Shown in pieces: positions 33,801 through 45,516 of a stretch of 64,000 nt of DNA. How positions within the stretch are numbered: position 1 is the first letter of the stretch; each line of letters begins with the position of its first letter. The translations under genes were made by a program, and so were the position numbers. The notes below the pieces were generated by a model. The model did no database searches, was not told the origin of the DNA, and saw only the letters and a list, made by a program, of their open reading frames with translations. The DNA lies in the NCBI RefSeq assembly GCF_030867095.1, contig NC_081824.1, positions 345,148,203 to 345,212,202 on the forward strand. The letters run 5' to 3'. The DNA is from Alligator mississippiensis (Eukaryota > Chordata > Crocodylia > Alligatoridae).

Positions 33801-36790
33801 TCTGATACTAGTCTTTCTGGATTCAAATCTTTTCCCTATTTGACATAAAAGTGATTATCGTCACTAGATGGCAGCATCTACTTCTTACCCTTCTGACTAG
33901 ATGAGCCTTTGTCATTACAATATTTTCTTTCCCTAAATTTTATATTTTATTATTGGTTTCCCTCTCAACATTTCTTTTTGGATCTTTTAAGCCAGTGAAT
34001 ACTTTTGTGAATGCTATGCAGGACATGTCATGATAGAAACCCAAATCAGTTTCTTTAGGTGCCATGTAGAATTGGCAAACATCACTGGCCACCTAATCAA
34101 AATGGGCACTGTGGTATCTAGTCTGAGAGTTTCCATTCAGTTTTCAAAAAGACTAGTTAACTGTAACTCAGACTGAAGTTAAAAGTTTCCAAACAGTATT
34201 GCAGTATGATTCTGCTATTACATGGTTAATTTAAGTTCCCCTTTTTGTTTAGTTCCCAGAACTCTGGAGCAGATTTGAGTTGTTCCACGTCCCACGAAGT
34301 GTGGTGACTCTGGAAAGTCTCCTTGTGAGCATTTGTGGTGTGTGAAATGTAACCAACATCCTGATTTTCAGAGATGACAACCCCCTTTGACCTCCTCAGA
34401 AAGTTAAGTGCTTTAGCTACTTGGCACTTCGAATATTAAGCCAATATTCAATATTCTCTCTTTCTCCAAAGGTTTGCCAGCAGCCTGATAGCTTTCTATT
34501 AAGCAGTTCATTGGTTTTCTTTTTTTCCCCATGTTTTCACCTCCTTTCTAGATGGAATTCCTGTATCGTGCAAGTTATACCTCATCTTCAGCGTAGGCTT
34601 CCGTCATATTGCAACTTCCTTGCTTCATCCCTTAGTGGAGTAATTGTTAAGTAAAGAGCAGGTAAGGAAGTGACCCAATATGTACCTGAGCTTGATTAGC
34701 ATCATCTGAGTAAAGTAATTAGCAATTAATGGGCTACTGACTGGTGCAATGTTATTGTGAAAAGACTCTATCATCCTCCACTTCTTTTCCTTTGTTAATT
34801 GCAATTATACTAATGGCTTCTGACAGAATAGAGTCAAATTCCCTCTAGCAGATTGTAGAGACTATATTTTGCAGCATTTGTAAGCTGACATGACTCTTGA
34901 ATCTGCTTAACAGAAGCCCCAAAAGAAGCTGAACTGCACCACTAGGTCAGACTGGAGAAGTCACTGTTACTTTATTTCAGGCTACCTGCCATTTATTTCC
35001 GGTTTGAAAAAAAAGAACTAGACTAACATCCATTTTTTTTCCCAAAGTGTGGGCACCTTGAGTTGCTTTAGATGCCTCTGGCACAATAGATGAATTCTTT
35101 TTAAAGCCAAATGCTAGAGAACTGAGTAAGCTAGAAAAGCCGTGGGCCCTATGCCTTCCACAATTTTGAATAGTTTGGACCTCATCACATTGGCTCAGGG
35201 TAATATACAAGTTGATTATTAATGTAGGTGAAAAAATGAACTGGGAACATAAGCCACCTTCATCACAAGCAAGCATATGATTTTCCCTCGGTGTTCTTAT
35301 TTAGGAGCTTTGTCCTTTGTCTCCTAGCAGTAAAATGGAAGATATTGGAATTTTCTTTCATCTCGGGCTGACTTGGTCCTTTTGCCTCTTTGTAGAAAGA
35401 TAAAATTTTCACATAGAAATGAATCATTTACAGCATTACTGCTGACCAAAGTCATATACATTATGATATTTCCTGCCTTGGTAATCCCACCAACCACCCC
35501 ACACACACTTGACTCAACTCCATTGTTCTAAATCCCTTTTGTGTAATCAGAGAAGTGAAAATCCTCATGAAAACTGCTGACTCGGTTCATGTGTTCTGCA
35601 TTTAGCTAAAGCAATTGTCAGTTGGAATGGAATGGCCTCAGAATCCACAGCATCTGACTACTTAAGGGCAAATGCAAGGGAATCCGAGAACGCAAGACAA
35701 TTTAAAAATGTGAGTATCAAGCCTGTCCTTTAGTTCCTCCACTGGCTCCCAGTTTAAGGTCTTGGTCTAATCTTCAAACCTAATAATGGAGCAAGTCCAA
35801 TCAACATTAGAAACTGCATTTCAATCTAAGATCCACGTTCCTCTGAGACTATGCAGATCACAGTGCTCAGGCTAAAGTGTGTGGAAGACAGAGTCAAACA
35901 ATGAAAAAGCTGCTAGTTAAAGGCATTCTACTACAGAGGAAATTTTCAGAGGAAATTGGCTGAATAGAGTGCAGTTGTCTTCAGAAAAGATTTCCCCTTT
36001 GAAAAAGTTTTCTACCAGACCCAGAGGTATTTGTTATCATTACAACTTCCTTTTCCCCTCTATCCTCTCAAGAAAAAACAATCAAACCAACTCCTCTGCT
36101 AGGGATTTCACTATTTCTCCTCTGTGTTGTATGGAAGAGTCTCCGATACTATTGTGATGAGCAACAGAAGAAACAGATCAATCGGTTTAAAAAAAAAAAA
36201 AAAAGACCAATCTACTAAATATTGCAAAAGAACATGAAAACTAATAACATATCTGCCTAAGTGTACTGTATTCTATTGCATGATTGGAGAGATTTTTCCC
36301 TGACTCAGTCTGGTTTCATGGGCCTGGCATTAAAAGTTTAATCCTGCTGTCATACAAGGAAGCAACTGGAATTTAATAGCTTGGTGTTAGACTACATAAG
36401 AATGACATATTACTAGACTAGCAGCTCAGTAAGACTATAATTCTAATAAGACCATAGGTTCCTGTAGCGATACTTGCACAGATATCTAGTCTGGGTTAAT
36501 AGTGTTCAAACTGAGAAGCAGGGCCTTGAGCCCTGGGGCAGTGTCCCCCTTCTCCACCCTAGCCCGTGCATTCCTCTGCCCCTGAAACTGTTTCTCCATG
36601 TGCTATAGTTGTTTGTCTTTAGCTTCCAGCCATTGATCCTTATTACGTCTTTCTTCGTTAGGTTGAAGAACGCTTTGGTATTTTGCATCTTTTCTCCATT
36701 GACTTATACCCTTTGAAGTTCTCTCAATTTTCTTTTTGATAAATTAAGCAGGAGAAGCTAGATATATTTCACCATCAGGCATTTTCTTGA
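30891..36790. other. Intergenic sequence, AT-rich
   Basis: Mostly unique sequence. At 35720-35830 a 'tccactggctcccagtttaa' segment resembles the tail region of old LINEs, but I cannot place it. No gene was found. Confidence 0.5.
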
Positions 36791-36799
36791 GCACCCAAA

Positions 36800-37450
36800 T
36801 CATTCTTTCAGTTCTCTTCACTTAACTCAATTTTTAATGTCTTTAAAATGTGGACACCAGGCTCTAGAATATTTTAGTCCTATTTATGTATCTCACCAAA
36901 ATCACCTCCCTACTTCTGGTCGCTGTTCCAAGCCAAATCTGCATTGTACTGGGAGATCACAACCAGAGAGGGCCTGCATTCTTTGTTTCTGAGATGCACA
37001 GCTTTCATTTTAGCTGTATTAAAATACATTTGTTTGAATGGACTCAATTTGGCTGTCTTGCCTAACACCATGACTGGGCCTTTTTCCTTATTACTTAGCA
37101 TTATGCTGCTCTTTGTGTTATTCAGTGTTCTTATTTTTACTTCAAAATCATAGAAATAGCATTGGACCTATTGCCAGTGCCTACAGAATCCCATTAGAAT
37201 CACTCCCATCTGGTTATGATTTCTCACTGATAACAACTTCGTAAAATCTGCCAGTTCGCAAGCCTTAAATTTCTTTAATGTGCACTAATTATAACACTAA
37301 AAACCTTTGTGGGTCCTCCTCAAATGACCTATAAAAATCTAGCTATGTTAAGCACGGAGCTGGAAGAAGTATTTTCTTTATAGTTTTTCCTTATCTTGAA
37401 TGAAGTCTTGCCATTGATTTGGTTTCTATCATCTAGTATATACCAAATGT
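36800..37450 (-). mobile_element. Possible old CR1/L3-type LINE body, antisense
   Basis: Phrases such as gtcctatttatgtatctcac, ggacctattgccagtgccta and atgttaagcacggagctgg, in this order, match my memory of antisense CR1-type bodies (CR1 reverse strands read '...ggaccc...cccctgtgggaccc...'). Divergence is high and no protein segment could be read with confidence. Confidence 0.35.
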
Positions 37451-38113
37451 TTGACCACAACTTCTTGGTTTAGATCCGTAGCACTGAGGTGCTCTTTCAG
37501 CTAAGCAGTACTTAGCTTCCATAATCAGCTGATGAGAGGTGCATTCAGTTCAGCATAGTACACAGATGGAATCACTTATTCAATTTAAAAAAGCAATTTT
37601 GGGTCCTAAACAATGGAATATTTTCAAGTAGACTCAGCCTCCTCCTGCTGTCTCCCAAAAAGAAGGTTAAATCATTTTATTTTCACATATTTTAAATAAA
37701 ACCTTTTGTGTTTTGTTTTAAAACAGTGTCATTTTGAAACTTACCTGAATATATTTCCAAAAAACTAAAATCAAGCATAGAAACACTTTCCTTTTCCCCC
37801 CACCCAGAAAAAAACAAAAACCTCCACACTCAAGCCCCAAATAAAATAAATCATTTGATTTTGTGTTGAATAAAACATTTGGTCAATGGACTGAAAACTC
37901 TATCATTTTCATAGCTCTATTTTAGGCTGACACCTGCAGACAAGCCCAATTTAACTCTGCAGTAAAGACCTACCCTGCAGTGACTCAGTGACAAATTTGG
38001 ACATAGAACCCAGGATTCCTGGGGTCCTGTGCATGAATAGCTCAGTGATAGTTCTTTGTCTCTTCCTTTACTTACCTAGAAAAATGGATTTTATCCTAAA
38101 CCTAGAGTCCATG

Positions 38114-38332
38114 GGCACTTGTACATGTGATGGAAATTGCCTGTTTGTATGGCTTAATTGTGCTACACTTTACATGTATGTGGGTTTTTGTGATATTTAA
38201 ATGAGTTTGTTAAATTACAAACTGAATCACATCCCGATGTATTTTAATTTGTACTGACACACATTGTGACAATGCAGCCATCAATCTGTCACATGTACAT
38301 GGTAATTCACTGAATGACATGTAATGAGCCCC
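38114..38332. repeat. Imperfect inverted repeat, possible MITE
   Basis: The left end GGGCACTTGTACATGTGAT is mirrored by the right end, read in reverse GGGGCTCATTACATGTCAT. Nearer the centre, cacatcccgatgtattttaa resembles the hairpin at 46175-46202. The same GGGCACTTGTACATGTG string recurs in the loop of the palindrome at 45333-45515. No target duplication was identified. Confidence 0.4.
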
Positions 38333-38640
38333 TTTGTCCACCAGGTGTCGCTTCGGTTTGCAGGTATTTGTGTGTAGCGGATGGTTTAGGACACCAGTGG
38401 ATGTTTCAGGGCACAGCCTGACATGAATCAATCTTCTGCTGACCTGTTATTAGTATGTTATTAAACAAAATTCCAAGAAATCTATCTGCGGTTATTTTGC
38501 TTAGTGTGGTAGGTGTTTTAAGGGCCCCAAGGTGTGGTGGGAGGTTGCGGATCAGGGTGATCCTGGGCCTTTTTGGAGATCGATCAGCCTTGGTTGTATG
38601 CACTCCCTTATGTAGGATAGTGTGGTGCATGCTGCTAATT

Positions 38641-39630
38641 AATAACCACTTGGCTGCTTTATGTGGGCTCCTGAGAGTGGTTTCATTTGGTGTTAAAAGC
38701 AACAAGTGTGTGCCCGGTCCCAGGGTTGCAGGTTCTAGCCTGTAGGCATCATCACATTTTTTTTGTTTTGTTTTGCAGGCAGCCCCCCTGAAGACTACCT
38801 GCAGGTTACCAGGATGGACATGAGCTGACAGCACAGTCAGACCCATGTGGCCTTCTGGCAGTAGACAGCCCCAGGAAGCTGCCGCTACCTGCGTGGACCC
38901 CTGCGCCTGCCCTGAACAGCCAGGATGTCCATCTGGGCCATGCTGCTCCTGGCTCCCCAGGGGGCCTCTGTTTGCCAGGGGCCCCGTCAGCCCTTAATCT
39001 GCTCTGGTTAATGCAAGGAATCAATAAACACTTGGCCACCTTGTGGGCTGCTGAGAGCCGTTTCATTTGCCGTTAAAAGCAACAAGCAGGTGCCTGGTCC
39101 CAGGATTGCAAGTTCTAGCCTGCAGGCATCATAAGTTTTTTTTTTTTTTTTTTTTTTTAATTTTGTGCAGGCACCCTGCCCCTCCCCCAAAGCTGACCTG
39201 CAGTTTTACCAGGGTGGACACGAGCTGAAAGCACAGACCTATGGGGCCTCCTTGCAGGAGACAGCCCTGGGAAGCCACTGCCACCTGCATGGACCCCTGT
39301 GCCCTTCTCCGGATGCTGGTAGTCAGCATGCTCACCTGGGCCATGCTGCCTCTGGTGCCACAGGGGGCCCCTGATTGGCAGGGGACCCTGGGCCTTAGCC
39401 CTGTGGGCCCATGTGCTAATCCACCGCTAGTACAGAATTAATAACCACTTGGCTGCTTTAAGTGGGCTGCTGAGCGTGGTTTCATTTGCTGTTTAAAGCT
39501 GTAAGTGGGTGTCCAATTCCAGGATTACAGGTTCTACCCTGCAGGCATCATAACATTTTTTTCAGTGTGCAGGCCCAGCCCTGCCACCCGATCTTTAGTT
39601 TTACCAGGGCAGACACTTTTCCTGGTTCAC
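38641..39630 (+). repeat. Tandem array of about 400-bp units (2.5 copies)
   Basis: Three unit starts align: 38641 (aataaccacttggctgcttt), 39023 (aataaacacttggccacctt) and 39440 (aataaccacttggctgcttt), giving spacings of 382 and 417 bp. Each unit continues with tttcattt.g.tgtt.aaagc, ccaggattgcaagttctagc, ggcatcat, a T run, and a GC-rich block ending in cccttaatc. The third unit stops at about 39630. Each unit seems to include a hAT-like CAGGGCTGGATT...GGGGCCCCTG terminus on the - strand. Confidence 0.75.
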
Positions 39631-39959
39631 CTTAGTGACTGAGGCTTCAGCACCAGGGAAGGGACAGCCAGGGTCCTGGATGGTTAGAGGGGGTCAATCA
39701 GTCAGTTGGGCAGGGGCCCTTGGGAGCAGTGTCTGGGTTAGTGGGTCACAGTGTCTGGGTCACTGAGGTTGTCAAGGGTTCTTTTCCTCCCTGTGACTCT
39801 CCAGACCCTCCCTGCTAGGGGCATCAAGTCATTCAGAACATGCCGCTCACAGACTTCAGCAGAACTTGCAACACTTGCAGAGCATAGCTTTGCACAGCAT
39901 AGCTCCCCAGACTTTGCCTGAAACCAGCCATAAGGAACCACTGCTCTCCTCCACCCTGT

Positions 39960-40128
39960 AGTGCTAAAACATCCCTTTTTGGCTTGCTGCAGCTGAATTG
40001 TCCTCCCAATGCCATTTATTCACTCTCCAGTTTTACATAAACCTGACAAGCAGTATTCTGTGAGCCCACAGGACCCTAAAGTGCAGCCACTTTGCGAATA
40101 GTGGGTCAGTTCTGTCATAATTTGTTTC
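39960..40128 (+). repeat. Direct repeat A, left copy (flanks a solo LTR)
   Basis: Segment gtgctaaaacatccctttt..., ccagttttacataaacctga, caagcagtattctgtgagcc and gtcagttctgtcata is repeated in the same order at 41250-41405. Identity is moderate, so these are old repeat copies rather than a recent duplication. Confidence 0.55.
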
Positions 40129-40455
40129 CTCACTGGCTATATCAGTGCTAAATGAAGATCAGATTAGGATGGCGAGATACTTCTGAGGCTCCTTGCCTGG
40201 CCCACCCACACCACCCTAGGCTCTAGTCCCCCCAGCATGCAGAGAGGCATGACTAAGTTCATAAAAAGCTTCTGTCTCTTGCTTCTGCAGAGCCAACATC
40301 TGTACATGGGGAAGAGTCCAGCATAGGTTTCTCAATACCTCAAGGTCCCATGCAAAGAGCCACGGTGTGGGGTGGCCTAAGAATGCTTTCTATCTGTAAT
40401 CACAGGCCGAAAGCCAGTTCCTTTCTGAGCACATATACTTAGTACAGTGGGCAGG

Positions 40456-40962
40456 TGTGGAATCAGAAAAAATATATGCCTTAAACTTTGATTATTTTAG
40501 TTATAAGATGACATAACCGCTTTGTGTAGAATTGCTGGCTCTGTACAGTAGAACAGATAAGGGCAAGTGTTTGTTCTTTGTAACTCTTCTGCAACTGCTT
40601 CGCTCACCGCGGCCTTGAAGGTAGAAAAAAAAGTATGTACAAAGTAGATTTCCAGGTGCAAGAAGGAGGTTTGTGAACTAACCCTACCTCCCCCATAATT
40701 CCCATCCTGATTACAGCAAAGAAATAATGAAGTAATATTATAGCCGCTTTTCATGCTAATTTCACTATATGATCACGTGAGTTGTAAGCGACTGTTAAAA
40801 AGTATATAAGCCTCCTGATTTTGCTCTTGGGGGGGGAGGGACCCCTTCCAAGTGCTTGGGAAATCCATGTCACTTTGGAACTCCCCCTACAGCTGTAGTT
40901 TCTTTTGAATAAAAGCTTCTGCTGACCTGACCCAAAAGTACTCTGTGTGTGTTTCCACGACA
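40456..40962 (+). mobile_element. Solo LTR of an endogenous retrovirus-like element (fossil)
   Basis: The 507-bp segment begins TGTGGAATC and ends CCACGACA. It is flanked by CAGG on both sides, a 4-bp target duplication as used by gammaretrovirus-like elements. It has a TATA motif (gtatataagcc, about 40801) and AATAAA at 40908, spaced as in a compact U3-R-U5 LTR. No internal viral sequence adjoins it, so it appears to be a solo LTR left by recombination. Family assignment is an inference. Confidence 0.6.
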
Positions 40963-41249
40963 CAGGGGAGCTGTCAGTTGACAGCCTGGCACAGCCAAGT
41001 CACGCATTAGGCCAGGGAACTGCTCAGCAGTTCAGACTACACAGCACCGGTAGCAGTGTCTTGACACATGGCTCAGTGCCATTGTGCCATGCCCAGACAG
41101 GGGCAGGGATGGCAGAGCAGGGCTTTCCCTATGGTTGCTGTGCTATGCCTTGTGTAAAGAAACTGGGACCTGCTGGGTGACAGACCCGTCAAGAACATGG
41201 TTCCCATAGCCCATACAACTCCAGGCTTGCCAAAGTTTATTTCCTGCAC

Positions 41250-41405
41250 CTCTAAAACATCCCTTTTCAGCTGGTTGCAGTGTAATTGACCCTTTTATTC
41301 CAGTCACCAGTTTTACAGAAACCCGACAAGAGGTGTTCTGTTAGCCTGAATGAGTGCTAAGAGCACCTAATTTCTGAACAGCAGCTTAGTTCTGTCAGAA
41401 TAACC
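41250..41405 (+). repeat. Direct repeat A, right copy
   Basis: Contains ctctaaaacatccctttt, ccagttttacagaaacccga, caagaggtgttctgttagcc and ttagttctgtcagaataa, matching the left copy at 39960-40128. The two copies flank the LTR fossil at 40456-40962. Confidence 0.55.
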
Positions 41406-41809
41406 CGTAGCCCATTCAAATCAAAGGTATTTTTTTCTACTGGCTTCATTAGATTGTTCACTTATAGATTTTTGATTATTACTTATCATTACCTTCTAAA
41501 TGCTGTTTTGTGGCTCATTACATTATGTAAATTATAAATTGTTTATGTAAATATAGGCGTCTATTTGCTTGACTTCATGTTCTCTCTGTGTATGGGGCAA
41601 GAGGAGGGACTTGCAGAAGCTTGATGGGCACGCATGTCTTTCGGTGCGGACAGTTAGCATATATTTATCCCAGGCTGCATAGCTTTGTTCTTCTCGCTGC
41701 TAAATCAACAGCAGCTGACAGATGGACCCACAGAAGAGCAGGTAAAACTGGAAAACCCGGTAAAACTCCAGATTGACTTTGGGAGGGGTGTCCACACACA
41801 ATAAAATAA

Positions 41810-42110
41810 TGTTATGATACCTTCAGGCTAGAACTTGCAATTCTGGGACTGGGTGCAGGCTTATTGCTTTTAACAGCAAATTAAACCACTCTCAGAAGTC
41901 CAGATAAAGCAGCCAAGCACTTATAAATTCTGTGCATTAACTGCAGGGCTGGATTTAGGGCTAGTGGGGCCCCTGCCAATCAGCCAGGGGCAGTACGGCC
42001 CACCCAGGTGGGCATCCTGGCTGCAGCCATTAGGGGCAGGTGTGGGGGCCCCTGCAGGTGGCAGCAGCTTTCTGGGCATGGCTGCTGCCAGGAGGCACCA
42101 TGGGTGGCCC
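41810..42110 (-). repeat. Inverted copy of the 38.6-39.6 kb tandem unit
   Basis: Read on the - strand it runs cacttataaattctgtgcat in reverse, then agtggtttaatttgctgtta, gcaattctgggactgggtgc and the ggcatcat-like segment, as in the array units. On the + strand its GC-rich side starts CAGGGCTGGATTTAGGGC followed by ggggcccctgcc. Together with the array it brackets about 2.2 kb holding the direct repeat A pair and the solo LTR. Confidence 0.7.
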
Positions 42111-42700
42111 CGCTCCTGTGCCCTGCCATCTGTGGGTGACTGCCAGCACCAGCGCTGCTGGGAAAGGGCAGAACAGCCCCTTCCGCCCTGCCTGTGCTGG
42201 TGGAGAGATCAGCAGAAGGGCATGTGGGCAGCCAGGGGTGGAGATGGTTCCACTTTCCCCCCTCCCTGCCAAACTCCCTGCCACCATACCCTGAGGTATA
42301 CCCACATGCTGGGCAAACACCCCCCTCCCCCCCCCCCCAGTCCAAAGGTAGGCATGTCCTCTTTCATTAGTGCAATGTGTTTGAAGCAAGGCAAGGTTTC
42401 TTTGGCTTGGCTTGCATCCCCACCCCTCAAACCACACCTGTATAACCCTTCCCGTTACAGCAGGTAGACATGGATAAAAATTCATTTTAATTTTACCAAA
42501 GCATTTACTTTATTGACAGTACCCTAAACAGAACCGAAATAACACTCCCCAAGTTCCTACAGAAGCAGCAGCAGTAACAACTAAGAGCCCAGCCCATCAT
42601 ATGATCTTCTTTCCCACCCATGCCCCCATTGTCTGACCTTCCCCTTTTTCCCAGCAGTGGCGGTCTCCTGGCCTTGCTAGGGTTAGGGCGCCTCTCACTT
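42111..42700. other. GC-rich repeat-derived sequence
   Basis: GC-rich sequence with a C run at 42322-42340. Several overlapping open frames exist only because of the base composition. No protein family is recognised. Confidence 0.5.
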
Positions 42701-42739
42701 TGCAGCCACAGTGGCTGTCCCTGAGGTTGTCGCTATGGG

Positions 42740-44040
42740 GGGCTGATATGGGATAGTGGTCTCAGTGAGGGTCAGCTCATGGATAGAGGCATGCTTTGTG
42801 GATCTCACATGTTTGGTCTGGGGGGAGCCACTTATGAACTGGGGCCAGGGTCATGCGCCTAAGGATGTCCACTCTAAACTTGCCCTCCAATTAGCGGTTC
42901 TCCTCTATATTGGAATGGCACCATGTGGCCAGCTCAAGGAATTTATTTGTGCTGTCCATGATACCCCTTTGGAAGTCCCTTGTGCTGGCCATGCTTTTCA
43001 TCTCTCTCTCTCTTTAGCCTCTCTAAGCCCCTACCAGATTTCGTCCTGCCGGTCATCCACAATGTTTCCTCATGATTCCACAGCTGCCACCAAAGCGTCC
43101 ATTAGGCTGTCTCTGCAATGTCACTGCCTGTGGCAGAATTCATGCATTTACTCGGCTTCCTGGAGAGCTGGTGTCCGTGCTTTGGGCTCACGTCCCTGGC
43201 TTCTATCAGGTGTGGTAGCTGGTAACAGGAATGGGGAAACAAAAGTGTTCACAGTCAAAGATCTCATCCCCACTCTCTAAACAGTTAACCCCCACTTAAC
43301 CAACTTTAAGAGAAGCCACAGCACGTTCACCTTCCTGTAAGCAAAACATTGCATGACTTCTCTAGTCCCCCAAATCAATCTAATACCTCTTCCCCAAAAC
43401 CTACAAGTCCTCGGGTGTGGACCATTGGGTGTCTTCAGCACTGACACTGATCTTTGGGTCTCTGGAATTTCTGCTGTGTCACTCAAGTCCAGGGGGGACA
43501 GGATCATCGTGGCATCCAATGCATCCTCCTCCTCCTCTGTGTTATGCAGCCATTTTATCAGGGGACTGGGTGCTTGGTCAAGAGAACTTCTTGGCTGTCC
43601 CTGTCCACCAGCTCCTGTGAGCACTCGCCCCCAGCCTCCAACATGTTTCTTGAAGGAGTGGCAGGACAGTCTGTGGACCTTTGGCTAGGTGTGGCCTCCT
43701 GAACCCCCATTGTCCCGCATGAATGGAGGCAAGCCCTTGGTGAGAATGATGGACAGCTGGTAATAGAATGAGGCTATCGTGCATCTTGCCCCAGAATGAA
43801 AGTTGTTGTCCTTGGCCTGATGAAAAGCACATTTCAGGGCCTTGATCTTGCTGCAGCACTGCATCCAGTTCCAGTTGTGCCTGCATGCCTTTATTTTCTT
43901 GGCAATGGCCACATAGACTGGCTTATTTTGTCTATTTTCCAGCTGCTCCAGAATATTTTATTCTGACCAAATATCCATCAAATCTTTCAATTTTTCCTGG
44001 GAACAGCTGGGGCTCCAGTTTATGGACATATCTAGCTTCT
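42740..44040 (-). pseudogene. Decayed Myb/SANT-like (trihelix) DNA-binding protein gene
   Basis: The - strand from about 44040 to 43688 reads as a Myb/SANT-like (Myb_DNA-bind_4) domain: NWSPSCSQEKLKDLMDIWSE, a stop (TAA), NILEQLENRQNKPVYVAIAK, then QCCSKIKALKCAFHQAKDNN and FYYQLSIIL. Known family landmarks are W near the start, DLIDIW-like helix 1, and QC..KIKALK..Y..AKDHN..SG followed by a FY..L..IL helix. After it (43624-43440) comes an acidic linker with EEEEDALDATMILSPLDLSD in another frame. Near 43250-43000 a possible C-terminal helix (DSLMDALVAAVES) appears with more stops. Such genes are found with PIF/Harbinger transposons and as ZSCAN29-like or MSANTD host genes. Which of these gave rise to it is not resolved. 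Confidence 0.6.
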
Positions 44041-44140
44041 GTTCTGAACCCTACAGACATTACTTGTTCTTCAGTGTCTCCACTGAGTATTTTTTTATGG
44101 CCAAAATGCATCATTAAGAGAGGGCTCACTGTGCTGTGAC

Positions 44141-44795
44141 CAGAGTTGTGAGATGTTTTCTGGTCAAAACTATGAGTAGTTATATAGACGTGTGCTTATA
44201 GAACCATTTTCTGAAATTCCACATATGCATAACTATGAAGGTGTGGACTGTGCCTTAGTACTGGCAGTTATGGAAATATGTTCATGTGACCTTTCCTAAC
44301 AAAATACCTGTGACATCCATAGCCTGCTCCCAATTGTCCCCCATTGTCCAGAAGGATAGATCTTAATGGCTTTCTGCCAATCGCACCCAAAAGTCTTTGG
44401 CTGGCACCTCTCCCTTCTAGCTCACACCCCTTCCCTGCACTGTCCCACCTATCAATCGCTCAACTGTTCTGGGGGTCTATTTGGTCTGACGGGAGCGAAA
44501 AAGTGCGGATTGCCCAATCAGTGTTCTGCTCAGCACCCCACATTTGACCGCTGAGCACTTCATAGATTTCAGGGGGTATTGCTAAAAACCCTAAAACCCC
44601 AAGTTTTTTGAGGAAGGCTGGTTACAGGAACATGTGTTTAGGAATTGACTGGAGCGGGGCTGTTAATGCTGCCCTATTCCAAAACTAGGGGTAGGACAAT
44701 TTCAAACCCTTGTGATATTACTTGATGGTTCTGGTGCCTCGGTGCCTGGTATAGCTGTTGAAATGCTAATGGGATCAATTAAAAATAGTGCTGGC
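44141..44795. other. Intergenic sequence, nothing recognised
   Basis: No gene or clear repeat border. Read with the neighbouring segments, it may be old transposon remains. Confidence 0.45.
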
Positions 44796-44904
44796 ACCTC
44801 ACACCTACATTTCTTCTCTAGCTTATTCTGGGGTGGGGGAAATTGCTGGGGTGATACTTTATGGTAGGCCTATTCATTGGGCAGGTAAGCACAATTATCT
44901 GCAC
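44796..44904 (+). repeat. Direct repeat B, uninterrupted (empty-site) copy
   Basis: 109 bp from cacctcacacctac through ttctctagcttattctgg to acaattatctgca. It matches 45946-46054 with about nine differences. The bases just upstream (ctggcacctcaca) also match those before the 429-bp palindromic element (ctgtcacttcaca), so this copy shows the target before insertion. Confidence 0.75.
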
Positions 44905-45332
44905 CCCTGGGCATATGAGAACTTTCTGGGGTCATCCTATACGTCAAGTTTTTAAAGGACAGGCTGGACATGCCCCTCTCTCTCTACAGGCCAACTACTC
45001 TGCTGTGCTGACACCCAATCCAAGGCCTCCTGAGCTAGCTAGGAATTGAAAGGTTAGCATGACTGTTATAATGCTCATGATCCTGTTCAACAGCCATACC
45101 TATTCAACCAACCTCCCTAGTGCATGTTGGTGCTGCTGTGAGCTAAACAGTCCCCTTGTTGTGTGCTGCAAAACAACATGGCTTCGATGGATTGGGGAGA
45201 TTACTGATTTGGTGATGCCCCCTGCTGTAATTCAGTACCAGAGAGATCAGTGGGTGGACTATTATGCGATGCTCCCTGCAATAATTTACTGTAAATAGCA
45301 CACTGAGGTTTATTTGATTTAAGATTTGTCAC

Positions 45333-45515
45333 TTGTACACAGTGATAGAAAAAATTAAAACCTATCGTTTCAATTTAGGGGGGCTTAGAATGAAACCCTG
45401 GGGCACTTGTACATGTGGTGGGGGTTTAATCCCCAAGGTTGCATTCTATGCCCTCTAAATTGAAACAGTGGGTTTTTAATTGAAACCCACCATTTCACTT
45501 TTTCTGTCACTTCAC
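45333..45515. repeat. Imperfect palindrome (about 80-bp arms)
   Basis: The left arm (tttcaatttaggggggctta, gaatgaaaccctgggg) is mirrored by the right arm (ccccaaggttgcattctatg, ccctctaaattgaaa). The centre contains gcacttgtacatgtggtgg. The outer parts (agtgatagaaaaa / tttttctgtcact) also pair, with a 20-base extra segment in the right arm. Possibly another MITE. Confidence 0.6.
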
Positions 45516-45516
45516 A

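Noticed and set aside
20037-38100. A second host gene downstream of MAP4K4
   Set aside because: I looked for exon-like frames with splice borders and recognisable domains and found none; the many frames of 60-110 codons are of the length expected by chance in AT-rich DNA.
38406-38846. 146-codon frame on the - strand
   Set aside because: It runs into the tandem-repeat unit and has no recognised motif; codon use looks random.
41964-42485. Overlapping 120-167-codon frames on both strands
   Set aside because: GC-rich repeat-derived DNA; translations are rich in Gly, Pro and Trp without any domain, and the frames on both strands cannot all be real.
42756-43280. 174-codon + strand frame over the Myb/SANT-like relic
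   Set aside because: The homology is on the opposite strand; this frame is its shadow.
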